NCBI GenBank assembly: GCA_001804815.1
Contig: MHBI01000010.1
Location: forward strand, 62,001 to 126,000
Reading direction: 5' to 3'
DNA length: 64,000 nt
Source: Lentisphaerae bacterium GWF2_50_93
GTDB taxonomy: Bacteria > Verrucomicrobiota > Lentisphaeria > Victivallales > GWF2-50-93
Below the pieces are notes generated by a model, which worked only from the letters and a program-made list of their open reading frames with translations, did not search any database and was not told the origin of the DNA. Both the position numbers and the translations under genes were made by a program. Shown piece by piece: positions 9,124-18,267 of the stretch (the stretch's first letter is position 1; every line of letters starts with the position of its first letter).

Positions 9124-10779
9124 ATGAAAATGCCTCGTATATTCGGAGCTGTGTTGATGCATGGAATCTTTGCAACAGGCATTTCGTTTCTTCTGACGGG
9201 AATCGGTCTTGCGCAAAACGATACAGCTAATGGCCGTATCGTCCACGAAGTCAAACCAGCCCTCGGAAATAATTCTGCAAAGTCATCGCTTGCAACGAAT
9301 GAAACACCTCTTGTGAAACCCAACGGTGAAAAAAAGGTTGCCTCTGCGCTGCCACGCAGCTACGATCTTCGCGATCTCGGTTTGATGACCCCGGTACGGA
9401 GCCAGGTTGGAAACTTCCCGTCAGGTAAACCAGATCCCGGCAACTCCATTGGCATCTGCTGGGCAATGTCATCGATTTCGGTATTTGAAAGCAATCTGCT
9501 GAAACATGGCATTACAAAAAATCCGGTCGATCCCGCATCCTCCTTTTCCGCATGGCATCTCGGAAACGCAGTCAGCCTCCCCCCTCTCCACTACAACGAT
9601 CCTTGTTATATCTATTATCCAGACCCCATCAATATCCCGCTGTTTTTCACCGATCCTCCAACAGCGTTTGGATATCTGTCGCCTGATTCCACAAACGGCT
9701 GGGGCGGTGGCGACGCATTCTGGATGCTCGACTGCTTCCTATCCGGGAAAGGGCCGGTATACGAGGCATCAGCACCCGTCCCGGTTGATGAAATGACGGC
9801 CCATAAAAAGCTGGAATGGACAAATCCTGACTTGCCTCCCGCGGACTTCATCCTGCGCGGCGTCTACCAGTTTTCACGTAACGATTACCCTTCCCTCGCG
9901 GAATTCCGCCTAGCGGCCAAGCAGGCCATCGTCGATTATGGAGCGATCCAGACTGCGATGCTGGTACTGCCGGGTGATTTACCGTATATCAAAGGCCTGA
10001 CATTCTACAATCCCAAATCCAACTGCATATACTGTCCGCGCGCAAACCTCGAAAAGGATCTTAATCACTCGATCACCATTGCCGGATGGAATGACGACTT
10101 TGCCGTTGAAGGTGCACCGGCTCCAGGGGCATGGTTGATCAGGGAAAGCCTCGGCACAAACTGCTATGACAAGGGCTACCACTGGATCGCCTACGAGGAT
10201 CAGACATTTATGCGCGGAGATGCGGATTTTCTTGCCGTAACAGGTGCCAGAGGTGCACCATACCGCTGGCCGGGCCTGCTCACGCATCCTGGAATCCTTA
10301 CCCGTACCGGCTTGATGGCTACGACTTTCCTCAGCACGGGTTCATCGATGTGGGGAAAGGATTCACAGTGTTACGCAAGATTCAATTCCGGACAGGCCGG
10401 TAAACTGACGGCAATTGGCCTGGCTACGCTGAGCCGGGGTGAGGATGTCTCAATCAAAATATTCAGCGGAGTGGACGCTCAGTTCAATCCGATCAATCTG
10501 ATCGGAAGCAAGCAGGTAAAACTGGATAAGCGCGGATATCACTTGGTTGATCTGGACACTCCTGTTGACATTGGAGCCGAAAGCGTGTTCTACGTATCCC
10601 TGAACTTTGCCTATCATGACCAGAAAGAACCGCTGGCATACTGTATTGATAAGAACATCCCGGCCGGAGACACTTACATCCTTCAATACACAGCCACCAA
10701 GCCCTCCCCTTCCTGGGTTCCGATGACCAAGATTATCGCCGACAGCAGTATCTTTGTCCAGGCCATTTTTTCACGCTAA
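9124..10779 (+). CDS. Secreted C1 (papain-like) peptidase homologue with C-terminal lectin-like domain
   Basis: 551 residues with an N-terminal signal. The C1 domain begins at YDLRDLGLMTPVRSQ (~78-92). A ~14-residue insert separates the oxyanion-hole Gln from Cys112 (GICWAMSS). His315 lies in NHSITIAGW. The usual Asn of the triad, in the motif WxxKNSWG, is replaced: here the block reads WLIRESLGTN, with Glu341 at the Asn position. A beta-sandwich of ~170 residues follows, as in C1 peptidases with a lectin-like domain. It may be a divergent active enzyme or a binding protein. Follows the S9 peptidase on the same strand. Confidence 0.8.
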   Translation: MKMPRIFGAVLMHGIFATGISFLLTGIGLAQNDTANGRIVHEVKPALGNNSAKSSLATNETPLVKPNGEKKVASALPRSYDLRDLGLMTPVRSQVGNFPSGKPDPGNSIGICWAMSSISVFESNLLKHGITKNPVDPASSFSAWHLGNAVSLPPLHYNDPCYIYYPDPINIPLFFTDPPTAFGYLSPDSTNGWGGGDAFWMLDCFLSGKGPVYEASAPVPVDEMTAHKKLEWTNPDLPPADFILRGVYQFSRNDYPSLAEFRLAAKQAIVDYGAIQTAMLVLPGDLPYIKGLTFYNPKSNCIYCPRANLEKDLNHSITIAGWNDDFAVEGAPAPGAWLIRESLGTNCYDKGYHWIAYEDQTFMRGDADFLAVTGARGAPYRWPGLLTHPGILTRTGLMATTFLSTGSSMWGKDSQCYARFNSGQAGKLTAIGLATLSRGEDVSIKIFSGVDAQFNPINLIGSKQVKLDKRGYHLVDLDTPVDIGAESVFYVSLNFAYHDQKEPLAYCIDKNIPAGDTYILQYTATKPSPSWVPMTKIIADSSIFVQAIFSR

Positions 10780-10821
10780 CTTATGCTGTATTCTTATTGA
10801 TTAATGAAGGTGAAACATATA

Positions 10822-11619
10822 ATGGATTACACGGTACAGAATATCATCGACGTCATCATGGACTCAATCCCGCAGGCCGTGAGAACGGATACTGTCGACA
10901 CCATCAAGATCGGCGATCCTGGAATGAAGGTATCTGGAATCGTTTCAACATTCATCATCACGATGGACGTAATCAGGAAGGCTGAATCGCTGGGCGCGAA
11001 CTTAATCATCACGCATGAGCCGACCTATTACGACCACAGGGACGAAGTCGAAAAATGGCTCAAGGACGATCCGGTCGTCGCCAAGAAAAGAAAGATGATG
11101 GAGAGGAAGAAGATCGCCGTCTGGCGCTTCCACGACAACTGGCACAGGAACAACCCCGACGGAATAGTCACAGGCATGGCATACAAGCTTGGCTGGGAGA
11201 AATACCAGGGTCCGGTCAACCAGCAGGTCTTCACCCGTGATCCAATTACATTAAAACAGCTTGCCGACGAGTTGAAGAAAACCTTCAACCTGAAAACCAT
11301 CCGCGTCATCGGCAGGCCGGAGCAGAAGATCAGGCAGATAGGACTGACAGTTGGGGCGTATGGCGGCGACTACCAGGTGAAATTCCTGTCAAAGCATGGC
11401 GATGTCGACACATTGGTCTGCGGTGAGACGGTGGAATGGCAGACTGGGGAATACATACGTGACGCCACCTTGCAGGGACGCGAGATCTCGCTGGTAATTC
11501 TCGGGCATGTCCTAAGCGAACAGGAAGGCATGAACTACCTCGTTGAGTGGCTCAGGCCAAAGGTTCCCGGCCTCCCAATCCATTACGTAGAAGTCCCGGA
11601 TCTGTTTTCATATTTATAA
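10822..11619 (+). CDS. Nif3-like dinuclear metal-centre protein
   Basis: 265 residues from ATG 10822. I prefer this start because GAAGGTGA lies 8 bases upstream, whereas the ATG at 10804 has no ribosome site. NLIITHEPTYYDH carries the His/Glu metal ligands near the N-terminus, and the C-terminal GHVLSEQEGMNYLVEW gives the second set, as in Nif3/YbgI (DUF34) proteins. Such proteins form hexameric toroids; their activity is not settled, with GTP cyclohydrolase I-like or metal-handling roles proposed. A two-hairpin repeat starts right after the stop codon. Confidence 0.85.
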   Translation: MDYTVQNIIDVIMDSIPQAVRTDTVDTIKIGDPGMKVSGIVSTFIITMDVIRKAESLGANLIITHEPTYYDHRDEVEKWLKDDPVVAKKRKMMERKKIAVWRFHDNWHRNNPDGIVTGMAYKLGWEKYQGPVNQQVFTRDPITLKQLADELKKTFNLKTIRVIGRPEQKIRQIGLTVGAYGGDYQVKFLSKHGDVDTLVCGETVEWQTGEYIRDATLQGREISLVILGHVLSEQEGMNYLVEWLRPKVPGLPIHYVEVPDLFSYL

Positions 11620-11676
11620 GTATGTCGGGTTTCAACCCGACGGTTCTATGCGTTGACGGGTTAAAACCCGCCCAAC
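11619..11676. repeat. Double-hairpin repeat (GTCGGG family), diverged copy
   Basis: It begins at the last base of the Nif3 stop codon. Hairpin 1 is GTCGGGTT-tc-AACCCGAC (11624-11641) and hairpin 2 is GACGGGTT-aa-AACCCGCC. Two identical relatives lie at 61414-61463 and 61961-62010. The position at a 3' end suggests a terminator-like or transcript-stabilising role. Confidence 0.65.
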
Positions 11677-11792
11677 TTTACAAAAACGACGGAAAATTGC
11701 TAACCTTGCTTGCATTTATACGGTTTTTTCATATCGTCATACTGCATTTTATTATAAATCAACATCTTGACCGATAACGACTAAGGAGATAA

Positions 11793-13751
11793 ATGAAAAA
11801 GCCGATCCTTGCTCTTGTCTTCCTTCTTGCATTCGCATTCTATTCCGCCAAAGCCCAGACGGCCCAGGACAAGATCTTCCCGGCGGATGCCGTTGTCAAC
11901 GTGACTTTACCGCCGTATGGGGCGAAACCTGATGACGGTATTGACGACACTGCAGCGATCCAGAAGGCCGTCACCGAGAATGTCGATACAGGCAGGTTCA
12001 TTTATTTTCCCGCTGGAACCTATGACATCAGCGATACCTTGTACGCGAAGAATTCAAAAGGAGTATGGAGACCGCATCTGACGTTGCAGGGACAGAACCA
12101 GGACAAGACCATCCTGCGCCTGAAGGACAAGTCTGCGAATTTCGCAGATCCGGCAAAGCCAAGCCCTCTCATCGTGACTGCTTCGGCGTGGGAGAAAGGG
12201 GATACGCCCAGCGGCGGCGGCAACAAGGCCTTCCGCAACAACATATTTGATATGACAGTCGATACAGGATCGGGAAATCCGGGCGCGGTCGGAGTCGATT
12301 ACGCGGTCAGCAACATCGGCTCGATCGAGAACGTCCTGATCAGGAGCGGGGACGGACAGGGGTCCGCCGGAATTTCAATGGTACGGAGAATTCCCGGTCC
12401 CGGCCTGATCAAGAATGTGACGATAATCGGATTCGACGTGGGTTTCGATTATGCGGACGGACAGTATGGAATGACTCTTGAAAACATCACCTTGAAGGAT
12501 CAGAAGAAATACGGAATCCGCCTAACTGATAATGTCCTGCATATCCGCAGACTTACCAGTGAAAACAAGGTTCCAGCGGTGATAGTTACGAATGCAATCG
12601 GAGTTCTGACTCTTATCGATTCAAAGATTTCCGGAGGAACGGCGGATCGGCCTGCAATCGACTGTTCAGGAAGCCTGCTGGTACGGAATACTTCTATTGA
12701 AGGGTACAGGCAGAAACCTGTAAGATATCACGGTACAGATCTTGAACTCGGCAAGGAACTTGCGAAATCCGCAGTTCCTGGAAGCGCAACAGCGGAGCCG
12801 GCTGCCCTCCTTTCCGTTGAGGAGACCCCCGGATTCTGGAATGCGGATCTCGCGGACTGGGTGGCTGTCGGCGCCAGGAAAGACGGGGAAAAAGATGATA
12901 CTGCCGCAATCCAGAGGGCGATAGATTCCGGCAAGAGCACGGTTTATTTCCCGAACAACAGGATTTATTTCCTTTCCGACACATTGATTGTCCGCGGTTC
13001 CCTCAAGCAAATCATTGGAATGGGATCCGAGATCAATCTTGGAGCTGCGAAGGAGGCTTTCAGCAATATAAGGAATCCGCGTCCGCTGATCAGGATCGAT
13101 GAGACAAAGGCTGACATCGTCTTTTTCGAAAACATATTCTTCAATGCGCAGTATCCGGGCGAGGTGATCTTCGAGAACAACAGTCCAAAGACAGTCGTGA
13201 TCAGGCACTGTGGTGGCTGGGTCGGTGGCGATGGCGGGAACCGCCATGCATACCGGAACACCGAGAACGGGACTGGAAAACTTTTCATCGAGGATGCCTA
13301 TTTGCCTGGCTGGGAGATCAGGCGGCAGAGCGTATGGGCGCGCCAGCTAAATCCCGAGAACAACAACGGCGACGGCAGCTATGCCCAGGTCTTAAACATC
13401 GGAGCCAGGCTTTGGATTCTTGGGTTCAAGACTGAAGGTCCGGCACCGTTTATTGAGACAAGGGATGGCGGGGTAACGGAACTGCTGGGGGCATATAACT
13501 ATGTGTCGGCCACAGACGCTGAAAAAGTTCCAGCGGAATCCGTCCCCTATATAGTAAAGGATTCAAAGGCGGCGCTTTCTTTCGTTTCCGAAAATTTCCG
13601 CGACAACGACTACAAGGTCTATATCCGAGAGATCATAGGAGATGAGACAAAGGATCTGAAAGGGGCGGATCTCCTGCCGCGCAACGGCAACAAGGGTGAC
13701 CGTTCATTTGTCGTCCCTCTCTACAGGAGCCATACGAAGAACCCGGAATGA
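11793..13751 (+). CDS. Secreted pectate-lyase-fold (GH55/GH28-like) protein, two modules
   Basis: 652 residues with a signal peptide (MKKPILALVFLLAFAFYSAKAQ). Two copies of the pectate-lyase superfamily start signature are present: YGAKPDDGIDDTAAIQKAV at ~47 and VGARKDGEKDDTAAIQRAI at ~364, each followed by a YFPxGxYxISDTL-type strand. Each begins a right-handed parallel beta-helix. The tandem arrangement resembles GH55 glucanases and phage-like pectate-lyase_3 proteins. Substrate is unknown; a plant or algal polysaccharide is plausible. AAGGAG sits 6 bases before ATG. Confidence 0.82.
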   Translation: MKKPILALVFLLAFAFYSAKAQTAQDKIFPADAVVNVTLPPYGAKPDDGIDDTAAIQKAVTENVDTGRFIYFPAGTYDISDTLYAKNSKGVWRPHLTLQGQNQDKTILRLKDKSANFADPAKPSPLIVTASAWEKGDTPSGGGNKAFRNNIFDMTVDTGSGNPGAVGVDYAVSNIGSIENVLIRSGDGQGSAGISMVRRIPGPGLIKNVTIIGFDVGFDYADGQYGMTLENITLKDQKKYGIRLTDNVLHIRRLTSENKVPAVIVTNAIGVLTLIDSKISGGTADRPAIDCSGSLLVRNTSIEGYRQKPVRYHGTDLELGKELAKSAVPGSATAEPAALLSVEETPGFWNADLADWVAVGARKDGEKDDTAAIQRAIDSGKSTVYFPNNRIYFLSDTLIVRGSLKQIIGMGSEINLGAAKEAFSNIRNPRPLIRIDETKADIVFFENIFFNAQYPGEVIFENNSPKTVVIRHCGGWVGGDGGNRHAYRNTENGTGKLFIEDAYLPGWEIRRQSVWARQLNPENNNGDGSYAQVLNIGARLWILGFKTEGPAPFIETRDGGVTELLGAYNYVSATDAEKVPAESVPYIVKDSKAALSFVSENFRDNDYKVYIREIIGDETKDLKGADLLPRNGNKGDRSFVVPLYRSHTKNPE

Positions 13752-13903
13752 AACCGGCGCATTATTCAGTTTTCGGATCAGCCTGGGCTTCCATAAGTCC
13801 ACCGAAACTCAGGAAAAATACGCTTTTTCTCCGTTCCGAGCCCTTTTTCCCGTATATTGGCACAAAAAAAGCTATTTTTTATCCAGATAGGAACATTTGA
13901 GTA

Positions 13904-13932
13904 TTGAGTTTGTCATAGTTTTTATATATAAT
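13904..13932 (+). promoter_or_regulatory. Sigma-70-type promoter for the zinc-ribbon gene
   Basis: TTGAGT at 13904-13909 and a perfect TATAAT at 13927-13932 are separated by 17 bases. The start codon of the next gene follows 28 bases later with AAGGGA as ribosome site. Confidence 0.6.
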
Positions 13933-13959
13933 ATGTAGTATTAAGTAAGGGAACCGACT

Positions 13960-14205
13960 ATGAATTCGGCAAAAAAATATGAATTCAGGAATCTGAGGAA
14001 TTCACCTGACAAGATAATGATATGCCCGAAATGCCTTGAAATGCTTTTCAGGGACGACATAGAGCATTTTTCAAGCTGCCCATACTGCAACGCCCATATA
14101 GAGATAAGCCAGGAAGTCGAGGATTTCCTCCTGAAGCCATTCATTGACAACTGGGTTGCAAACCAGAGCCGGTCCAATTTTGACATCATGCCCCCCGAAA
14201 ACTGA
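13960..14205 (+). CDS. Small zinc-ribbon protein
   Basis: 81 residues with two CxxC knuckles, CPKC (~27-30) and CPYC (~45-48), 14 residues apart, followed by an amphipathic helix. This is a classical four-Cys zinc ribbon and probably binds nucleic acid or a protein partner. It stands just upstream of the ribosomal-protein operon with its own promoter. I do not recognise a named family; a link to translation is only suggested by position. Confidence 0.65.
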   Translation: MNSAKKYEFRNLRNSPDKIMICPKCLEMLFRDDIEHFSSCPYCNAHIEISQEVEDFLLKPFIDNWVANQSRSNFDIMPPEN

Positions 14206-14242
14206 CCTCTCCATTTTTTTCATAAATATTTGAAAACCCTGC

Positions 14243-14270
14243 TTGACTATTAGACAAAACCACCTATTTT
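14243..14270 (+). promoter_or_regulatory. Candidate promoter of the rpmJ-rplQ operon
   Basis: TTGACT at 14243-14248, a 16-base spacer, then TATTTT at 14265-14270. The ~100-base untranslated leader to rpmJ could hold translational feedback structure, but I could not identify a defined motif in it. Confidence 0.5.
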
Positions 14271-14374
14271 TCACGGCTCTATTAAATTTTTCTTAAATTT
14301 TTCACTTAATTTGGCTTTTCCGGAAAAATGTGCGTGAAATATCGGCTTCCGGCAGCCCTAGGGAGACTTTGCAA

Positions 14375-14491
14375 ATGAAAGTAAGAGCATCAGTAAAGCG
14401 TCGTTGTGAGTTTTGTCAGATAATAAAAAGAAAAGGCGTGGTCAGAGTGCAGTGTTCGCGCAATGCCCGTCATAAACAAAGACAAGGTTGA
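14375..14491 (+). CDS. rpmJ: 50S ribosomal protein bL36
   Basis: 38 codons, [14 protein letters not shown] at the start and [10 protein letters not shown] at the end. It has the zinc-binding (C+) form: Cys11, Cys14, Cys27 and His33. GGGAGA at 14361-14366 serves as ribosome site. It binds 23S rRNA late in large-subunit assembly. It opens the operon; secY and infA, often found just before rpmJ, are not here. Too short for a 60-codon cutoff, so easily missed. Confidence 0.95.
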   Translation: MKVRASVKRRCEFCQIIKRKGVVRVQCSRNARHKQRQG

Positions 14492-14514
14492 TACCTTTAA
14501 GGAAGGGAAAGCTT

Positions 14515-15030
14515 ATGCCTAGGATTCTTGGTGTTGATATACCTGGTAAGAAACGTATTGAGTTCTCACTGCCCTATATTTTTGGAATAGGGCATGCAAG
14601 AGCTCTCGAAATCATTAAAAAGGCCAACATTCCTATTGGAACAAAGGCCGACAAGCTCACCGATGAGCACATCGCGAAGATCACTACCATCCTCCAGAAC
14701 GACTATGTCGTAGAAGGAGATCTCCGCAGGTTGATCGCAGGGGACATCAGACGTCTCGTCGCCATCGGCACATACCGCGGGCACAGGCATCGCAGGGGAC
14801 TTCCTGTAAGAGGCCAGAGGACCAAGACAAACGCCAGGACGAGAAAAGGAAAGAGGCAGACCGTCGGAGCAATCCGCGACAAGACACAGAGAAGGATCGT
14901 CGCATCCGACACCAAGGGCGGCGAAGCGGCAGCCCCGGCAGCGGCCCCCAAGGCCGGCGCAGCGGCTCCTGCAAAAGCAGGTGCGCCAGCAGCCAAGGCA
15001 GCAGCTCCTGCGGCTCCCAAGAAAAAATAA
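14515..15030 (+). CDS. rpsM: 30S ribosomal protein uS13 with Ala/Pro/Lys-rich tail
   Basis: 171 residues from ATG 14515, chosen for GGAAGGGA at 14501-14508 and the conserved start MPRILGVDIPGKK; the upstream in-frame extension overlaps rpmJ and is not needed. The S13 core (decoding-head protein contacting tRNA and uS19) ends near residue 124 with the basic RGLPVRGQRTKTNARTRKG. A ~45-residue low-complexity tail of A, P, K and G follows, which normal S13 lacks. Second gene of the operon. Confidence 0.97.
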   Translation: MPRILGVDIPGKKRIEFSLPYIFGIGHARALEIIKKANIPIGTKADKLTDEHIAKITTILQNDYVVEGDLRRLIAGDIRRLVAIGTYRGHRHRRGLPVRGQRTKTNARTRKGKRQTVGAIRDKTQRRIVASDTKGGEAAAPAAAPKAGAAAPAKAGAPAAKAAAPAAPKKK

Positions 15031-15059
15031 TGCTTGATTATAATCACGAAAGGTAGATT

Positions 15060-15584
15060 ATGGCTGACGAATCAAAACCCAAAGAGACAAAAGAAAAAGT
15101 CAAGAAGACAGATAAGAATACTGAAGCAGCACCGAAGAGCAAGGATGCGGCAGTTGCAGCTCCTGCAACCGGCGCCGATGGCGCACCTGTAGAAGCCGCT
15201 GCGGATGAAGTCAAGAAAAAGTCGAAGATCACGCGCATAGTTCCTACCGGTATCGCATATGTACATTCGACCTTCAACAATACCAAGGTGACCTTCACTG
15301 ATCTCCATGGCAATGTCCTCTGCTGGGGAAGCGCCGGAAGATCCGGTTTCAAGGGTTCAAAGAAGAGCACGGCATACGTCGCACAGCTTGTGGCGACTGA
15401 AACGGCCAAGAAGGCCCAGGCCCTTGGAATGAAGGAAGCTGAAGTCAGGATCAAAGGTCCGGGCGCAGGACGTGAATCCGCAGTCCGCGGAATCGTGGCC
15501 GCCGGAATCGAAATCCTGGCGCTCCAGGACATCACCCCGGTCCCGCACAACGGATGCCGTCCCGCCAAGAGACGCCGTGTTTGA
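15060..15584 (+). CDS. rpsK: 30S ribosomal protein uS11 with Lys/Ala-rich head
   Basis: 174 residues against ~129 usual. Residues ~1-52 are a charged Lys/Glu/Ala extension. The S11 core starts at [20 protein letters not shown], with the family marks [25 protein letters not shown] and the C-terminal [17 protein letters not shown]. It forms the platform of the small subunit. AAAGGT precedes ATG. rpsD does not follow; the next gene is rpoA. Confidence 0.97.
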   Translation: MADESKPKETKEKVKKTDKNTEAAPKSKDAAVAAPATGADGAPVEAAADEVKKKSKITRIVPTGIAYVHSTFNNTKVTFTDLHGNVLCWGSAGRSGFKGSKKSTAYVAQLVATETAKKAQALGMKEAEVRIKGPGAGRESAVRGIVAAGIEILALQDITPVPHNGCRPAKRRRV

Positions 15585-15652
15585 TTTTTCGTCAATTCTT
15601 TAATTTGCAACATAAACAATAATGTACTTGAAATAATCCTGGAGGTAAATCA

Positions 15653-16678
15653 ATGCCAGCATCAAACGCTTTCCCAATGCCTCGTTCAGTGGAGTTGGAA
15701 GAATCTTCATCCACTCCGGTTTACGGGAAATTCATAGCAGCTCCTCTTCAGAGGGGTTTTGCACACAGTATCGGTAACTCTATCCGCAGGATATTGCTCT
15801 CCTCCCTTGAAGGGGCAGCAATTTCCGCCATCAGAATCGACGGGGCCTCCCATGAATTCACGACCCTTCCAAACGTAATCGAGGATGTGACCGACATCGT
15901 CCTCAACCTCAAGAGAATCCGCATCAACTGTTCAGGAGATCTTCCTAAGACGCTTGAAATCAAGAAGGACAAGCCCGGCGCAGTAACAGCCGCCGACATC
16001 ATCACCGACGGCACGGTTGAAATACTCAACCCCGAGCAGATCATATGCACTCTTGACAAGAAAGGCAACTTCCGCGCCGAAATCGAGATCATCAAGGGCC
16101 GCGGATATATCCCCGCCGAAAAGAACAAGAAGGCCGACCAGCCTCTTGGAACGATTCCAATCGACTCTCTTTTCAGCCCTATCTCGCATGTCCGCTACAG
16201 TGTCGGAACCGCCCGTCTCGGCGAAGAGACCGAAATGGACAGCCTCATCCTTGAGATCTGGACGGATGGCAGGATCACCCCGAGAGACGCCCTTGAGAAG
16301 TCCGCGAAGATCCTTCAGGACCATCTCAGGCCCTTCCTCGGCTCGCTTGCCGGTGAAGAAGGCTCGCTTGCCGCGATCAGCGAGGAGGAACAGAAGCTCT
16401 ATAAGACACTTATACAGCCTGTTGACAATATCGAGCTTTCCGTCAGAGCCCAGAACTGCCTGAACAACGCGAATATCAAGCTCATCGGCGAGCTCTGCCT
16501 CAAATCAGAGTCCAAGATGCTGAAATTCAGGAACTTCGGCAGGAAGTCCCTCGACGAGATCAAGCAGAAGCTCACATCCCTCAACCTTTCCCTCGGCATG
16601 GCTTTCAGCGAGGAAATGGTCACACTGCTCCAGGCTGAAGCTGAAAAGCTTAAAGTCAAGACACAGGAGGAAGAATAA
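15653..16678 (+). CDS. rpoA: RNA polymerase alpha subunit
   Basis: 341 residues. The N-terminal dimerisation/assembly domain (~20-235) contains PLQRGFAHSIGNSIRRILLSSLEGAAI; the C-terminal helix-hairpin-helix domain (~265-325) has ELSVRAQNCLNNANIKLIGELC and RNFGRKSLDEIKQKL, which contacts UP elements and activators. GGAGGT lies 7 bases before ATG. Its stop codon overlaps the start of rplQ by one base (TAATG), indicating coupled translation. Confidence 0.98.
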   Translation: MPASNAFPMPRSVELEESSSTPVYGKFIAAPLQRGFAHSIGNSIRRILLSSLEGAAISAIRIDGASHEFTTLPNVIEDVTDIVLNLKRIRINCSGDLPKTLEIKKDKPGAVTAADIITDGTVEILNPEQIICTLDKKGNFRAEIEIIKGRGYIPAEKNKKADQPLGTIPIDSLFSPISHVRYSVGTARLGEETEMDSLILEIWTDGRITPRDALEKSAKILQDHLRPFLGSLAGEEGSLAAISEEEQKLYKTLIQPVDNIELSVRAQNCLNNANIKLIGELCLKSESKMLKFRNFGRKSLDEIKQKLTSLNLSLGMAFSEEMVTLLQAEAEKLKVKTQEEE

Positions 16679-17160
16679 TGCGCCATCGTAAGTTTACTTT
16701 TAAAATAGGCCGCTCAAGCGCCCACCGTTCGGCGATGCTTGCCAACCAGGTAAGCTCGCTCATCATGCTCGGTGAAATCCGTACGACCATCGTCAAGGCC
16801 AAGCAGTCACGCCGCCTTGCGGAAAAAATGATTACGTATGCAAAGAAGGGCGACATCCATCATAGGCAGCTCGCACTTGCAAAGCTCCGCGACAAGGATG
16901 CCGTGAAGAAGCTTTTCGACGAACTTGTAAAGAAATATACCGACCGCCAGGGCGGATATACCAGGATAATGCGTCTCGGACAGAGACTCGGCGACGGCGC
17001 TGAGATGTGCATTCTCCAGTTCGTAGGGGAAGAAGACACAGCCAAGCCGGCCAAGAAGAAGTCTCCGGCGAAGAAGGCCGAGAAAAAGGCTGAAGGCAAG
17101 AAGCCTGCTGGCAAGAAAGCCGCAGCCAAGACTGAGGCAAAAGCCGAAGAAAAGAAATAA
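16678..17160 (+). CDS. rplQ: 50S ribosomal protein bL17 with Lys/Ala-rich tail
   Basis: 160 residues against ~120-130 usual. The core MRHRKFTFKIGRSSAHRSAM, IRTTIVKAKQSRRLAEKMIT and GGYTRIMRLGQRLGDGAEMC is typical bL17, which lies near the peptide exit tunnel. The last ~45 residues are K/A/P/E repeats (AKKKSPAKKAEKKAEGKK). Last gene of the operon, followed by a strong terminator. The ATG overlaps the rpoA stop. Confidence 0.96.
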   Translation: MRHRKFTFKIGRSSAHRSAMLANQVSSLIMLGEIRTTIVKAKQSRRLAEKMITYAKKGDIHHRQLALAKLRDKDAVKKLFDELVKKYTDRQGGYTRIMRLGQRLGDGAEMCILQFVGEEDTAKPAKKKSPAKKAEKKAEGKKPAGKKAAAKTEAKAEEKK

Positions 17161-17181
17161 TCACATGCCCATGGCATGATC

Positions 17182-17210
17182 AAAACCCCGGAAAATATCC
17201 GGGGTTTTTT
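17182..17210 (+). terminator. Rho-independent terminator of the rplQ operon
   Basis: AAAACCCCGG, loop aaaata, tCCGGGGTTTT with a T run. Classical GC-rich stem located 22 bases after the rplQ stop. Confidence 0.9.
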
Positions 17211-17264
17211 ATTTGCATCCATTGAGACCATTGTTGTTTAATGATATCTTAGGCCTTTATTTTC

Positions 17265-17352
17265 AAGAACATGCCTTACGGCATTGACTACGAACAAATC
17301 CGGTTTCAAAATTCTTGACTTGTTTGTAGTTAAGCCCGTAAGGGCTGTTCTT
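17265..17352. repeat. Long nested palindrome, AAGAAC family, copy 1
   Basis: Left arm begins AAGAACATGCCTTACGG and right arm ends CCGTAAGGGCTGTTCTT. The ~33-base arms match at about 80 percent by eye. Each arm contains its own mini-hairpin (AGCCC-gtaa-GGGCT on the right). It lies between the rplQ terminator and fabG-like. Other full copies are at 22098-22172 and 57550-57627. Confidence 0.75.
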
Positions 17353-17372
17353 GCATTTTAGGAGATTTTCAC

Positions 17373-18107
17373 ATGTACGACTTCAAGGAATGCAATGTAA
17401 TCATCACGGGTGGCACCCGAGGCATCGGGAAGGCCGTTTCCGAAGCCTTTCTAAAGGCGGGCGCTTCAGTCACCGCCACCTACCATGGAAACCAGGCTGC
17501 AGCTGATCAAATGAAGCAAACATGGTCAAACCATCCGCTGGAAATCGTCAAGTTCGACATTTCCGACTATTCCCAGGCTGAAGCCTTCTACAAGGAATAC
17601 GATGCCGGCCACAAGTCCCTTGAGGTCCTTGTGAACAACGCAGGAATCCGCAAGGACAGTGTCCTGGGCATGATGTCCCCGCAGGACTGGAACGCGGTGA
17701 TCTCCACGAACCTCACAGGAACTTTCAATATGAGCAAGTTCGCCGTTCAGAAAATGATGCAGAACAAGTTTGGCAGGATCATCAGCATCACCTCCCCTTC
17801 CGGAAAATTCGGTTTTGCCGGACAGGCCAACTATGCGGCGGCAAAGGCCGGACAGGTCGCACTTACGATGTCCCTCGCAAAGGAGACTGCGCGCCGCGGA
17901 ATAACTGTAAATGCTGTTTCCCCGGGATTCATCGACACGGAATTCATAGGAGATCTGCCGGAGGACATGAAGAAGGCTTATATCCAGCAGATACCCCTGA
18001 AACGTTTCGGGAAACCTGAAGAAGTCGCCAGCGCAATTCTTTTCCTGGCCTCAAAGGAGGCCTCATACGTCACCGGCTCCGTCCTAGAAGTCACCGGCGG
18101 CCTGTAA
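17373..18107 (+). CDS. 3-oxoacyl-ACP reductase-type SDR
   Basis: 244 residues, the size of FabG. Rossmann motif TGGTRGIGK at ~12, NNAG at ~88, catalytic Ser in SITSPSG and YAAAK (Tyr-x3-Lys) at ~152. It should reduce a 3-oxoacyl-ACP or similar ketone with NADPH. TAGGAG lies 10 bases before ATG. A FabI-like gene is 0.9 kb downstream, which supports a fatty-acid role, but the two are not adjacent in one operon and other SDR substrates remain possible. Confidence 0.85.
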   Translation: MYDFKECNVIITGGTRGIGKAVSEAFLKAGASVTATYHGNQAAADQMKQTWSNHPLEIVKFDISDYSQAEAFYKEYDAGHKSLEVLVNNAGIRKDSVLGMMSPQDWNAVISTNLTGTFNMSKFAVQKMMQNKFGRIISITSPSGKFGFAGQANYAAAKAGQVALTMSLAKETARRGITVNAVSPGFIDTEFIGDLPEDMKKAYIQQIPLKRFGKPEEVASAILFLASKEASYVTGSVLEVTGGL

Positions 18108-18267
18108 GTCCGACATCTTGTTTCAATAAACTTCGTCTTCTTTACCCTTTGGAATGTCAAACCTGATATATTTAAGACGCTTCATTATTTGGTATAATAA
18201 CCGTTAATTGCATAAAAGTCATGACTATTATGCAATATATTGCATGTCTGCCATAATTTAAGATTAT

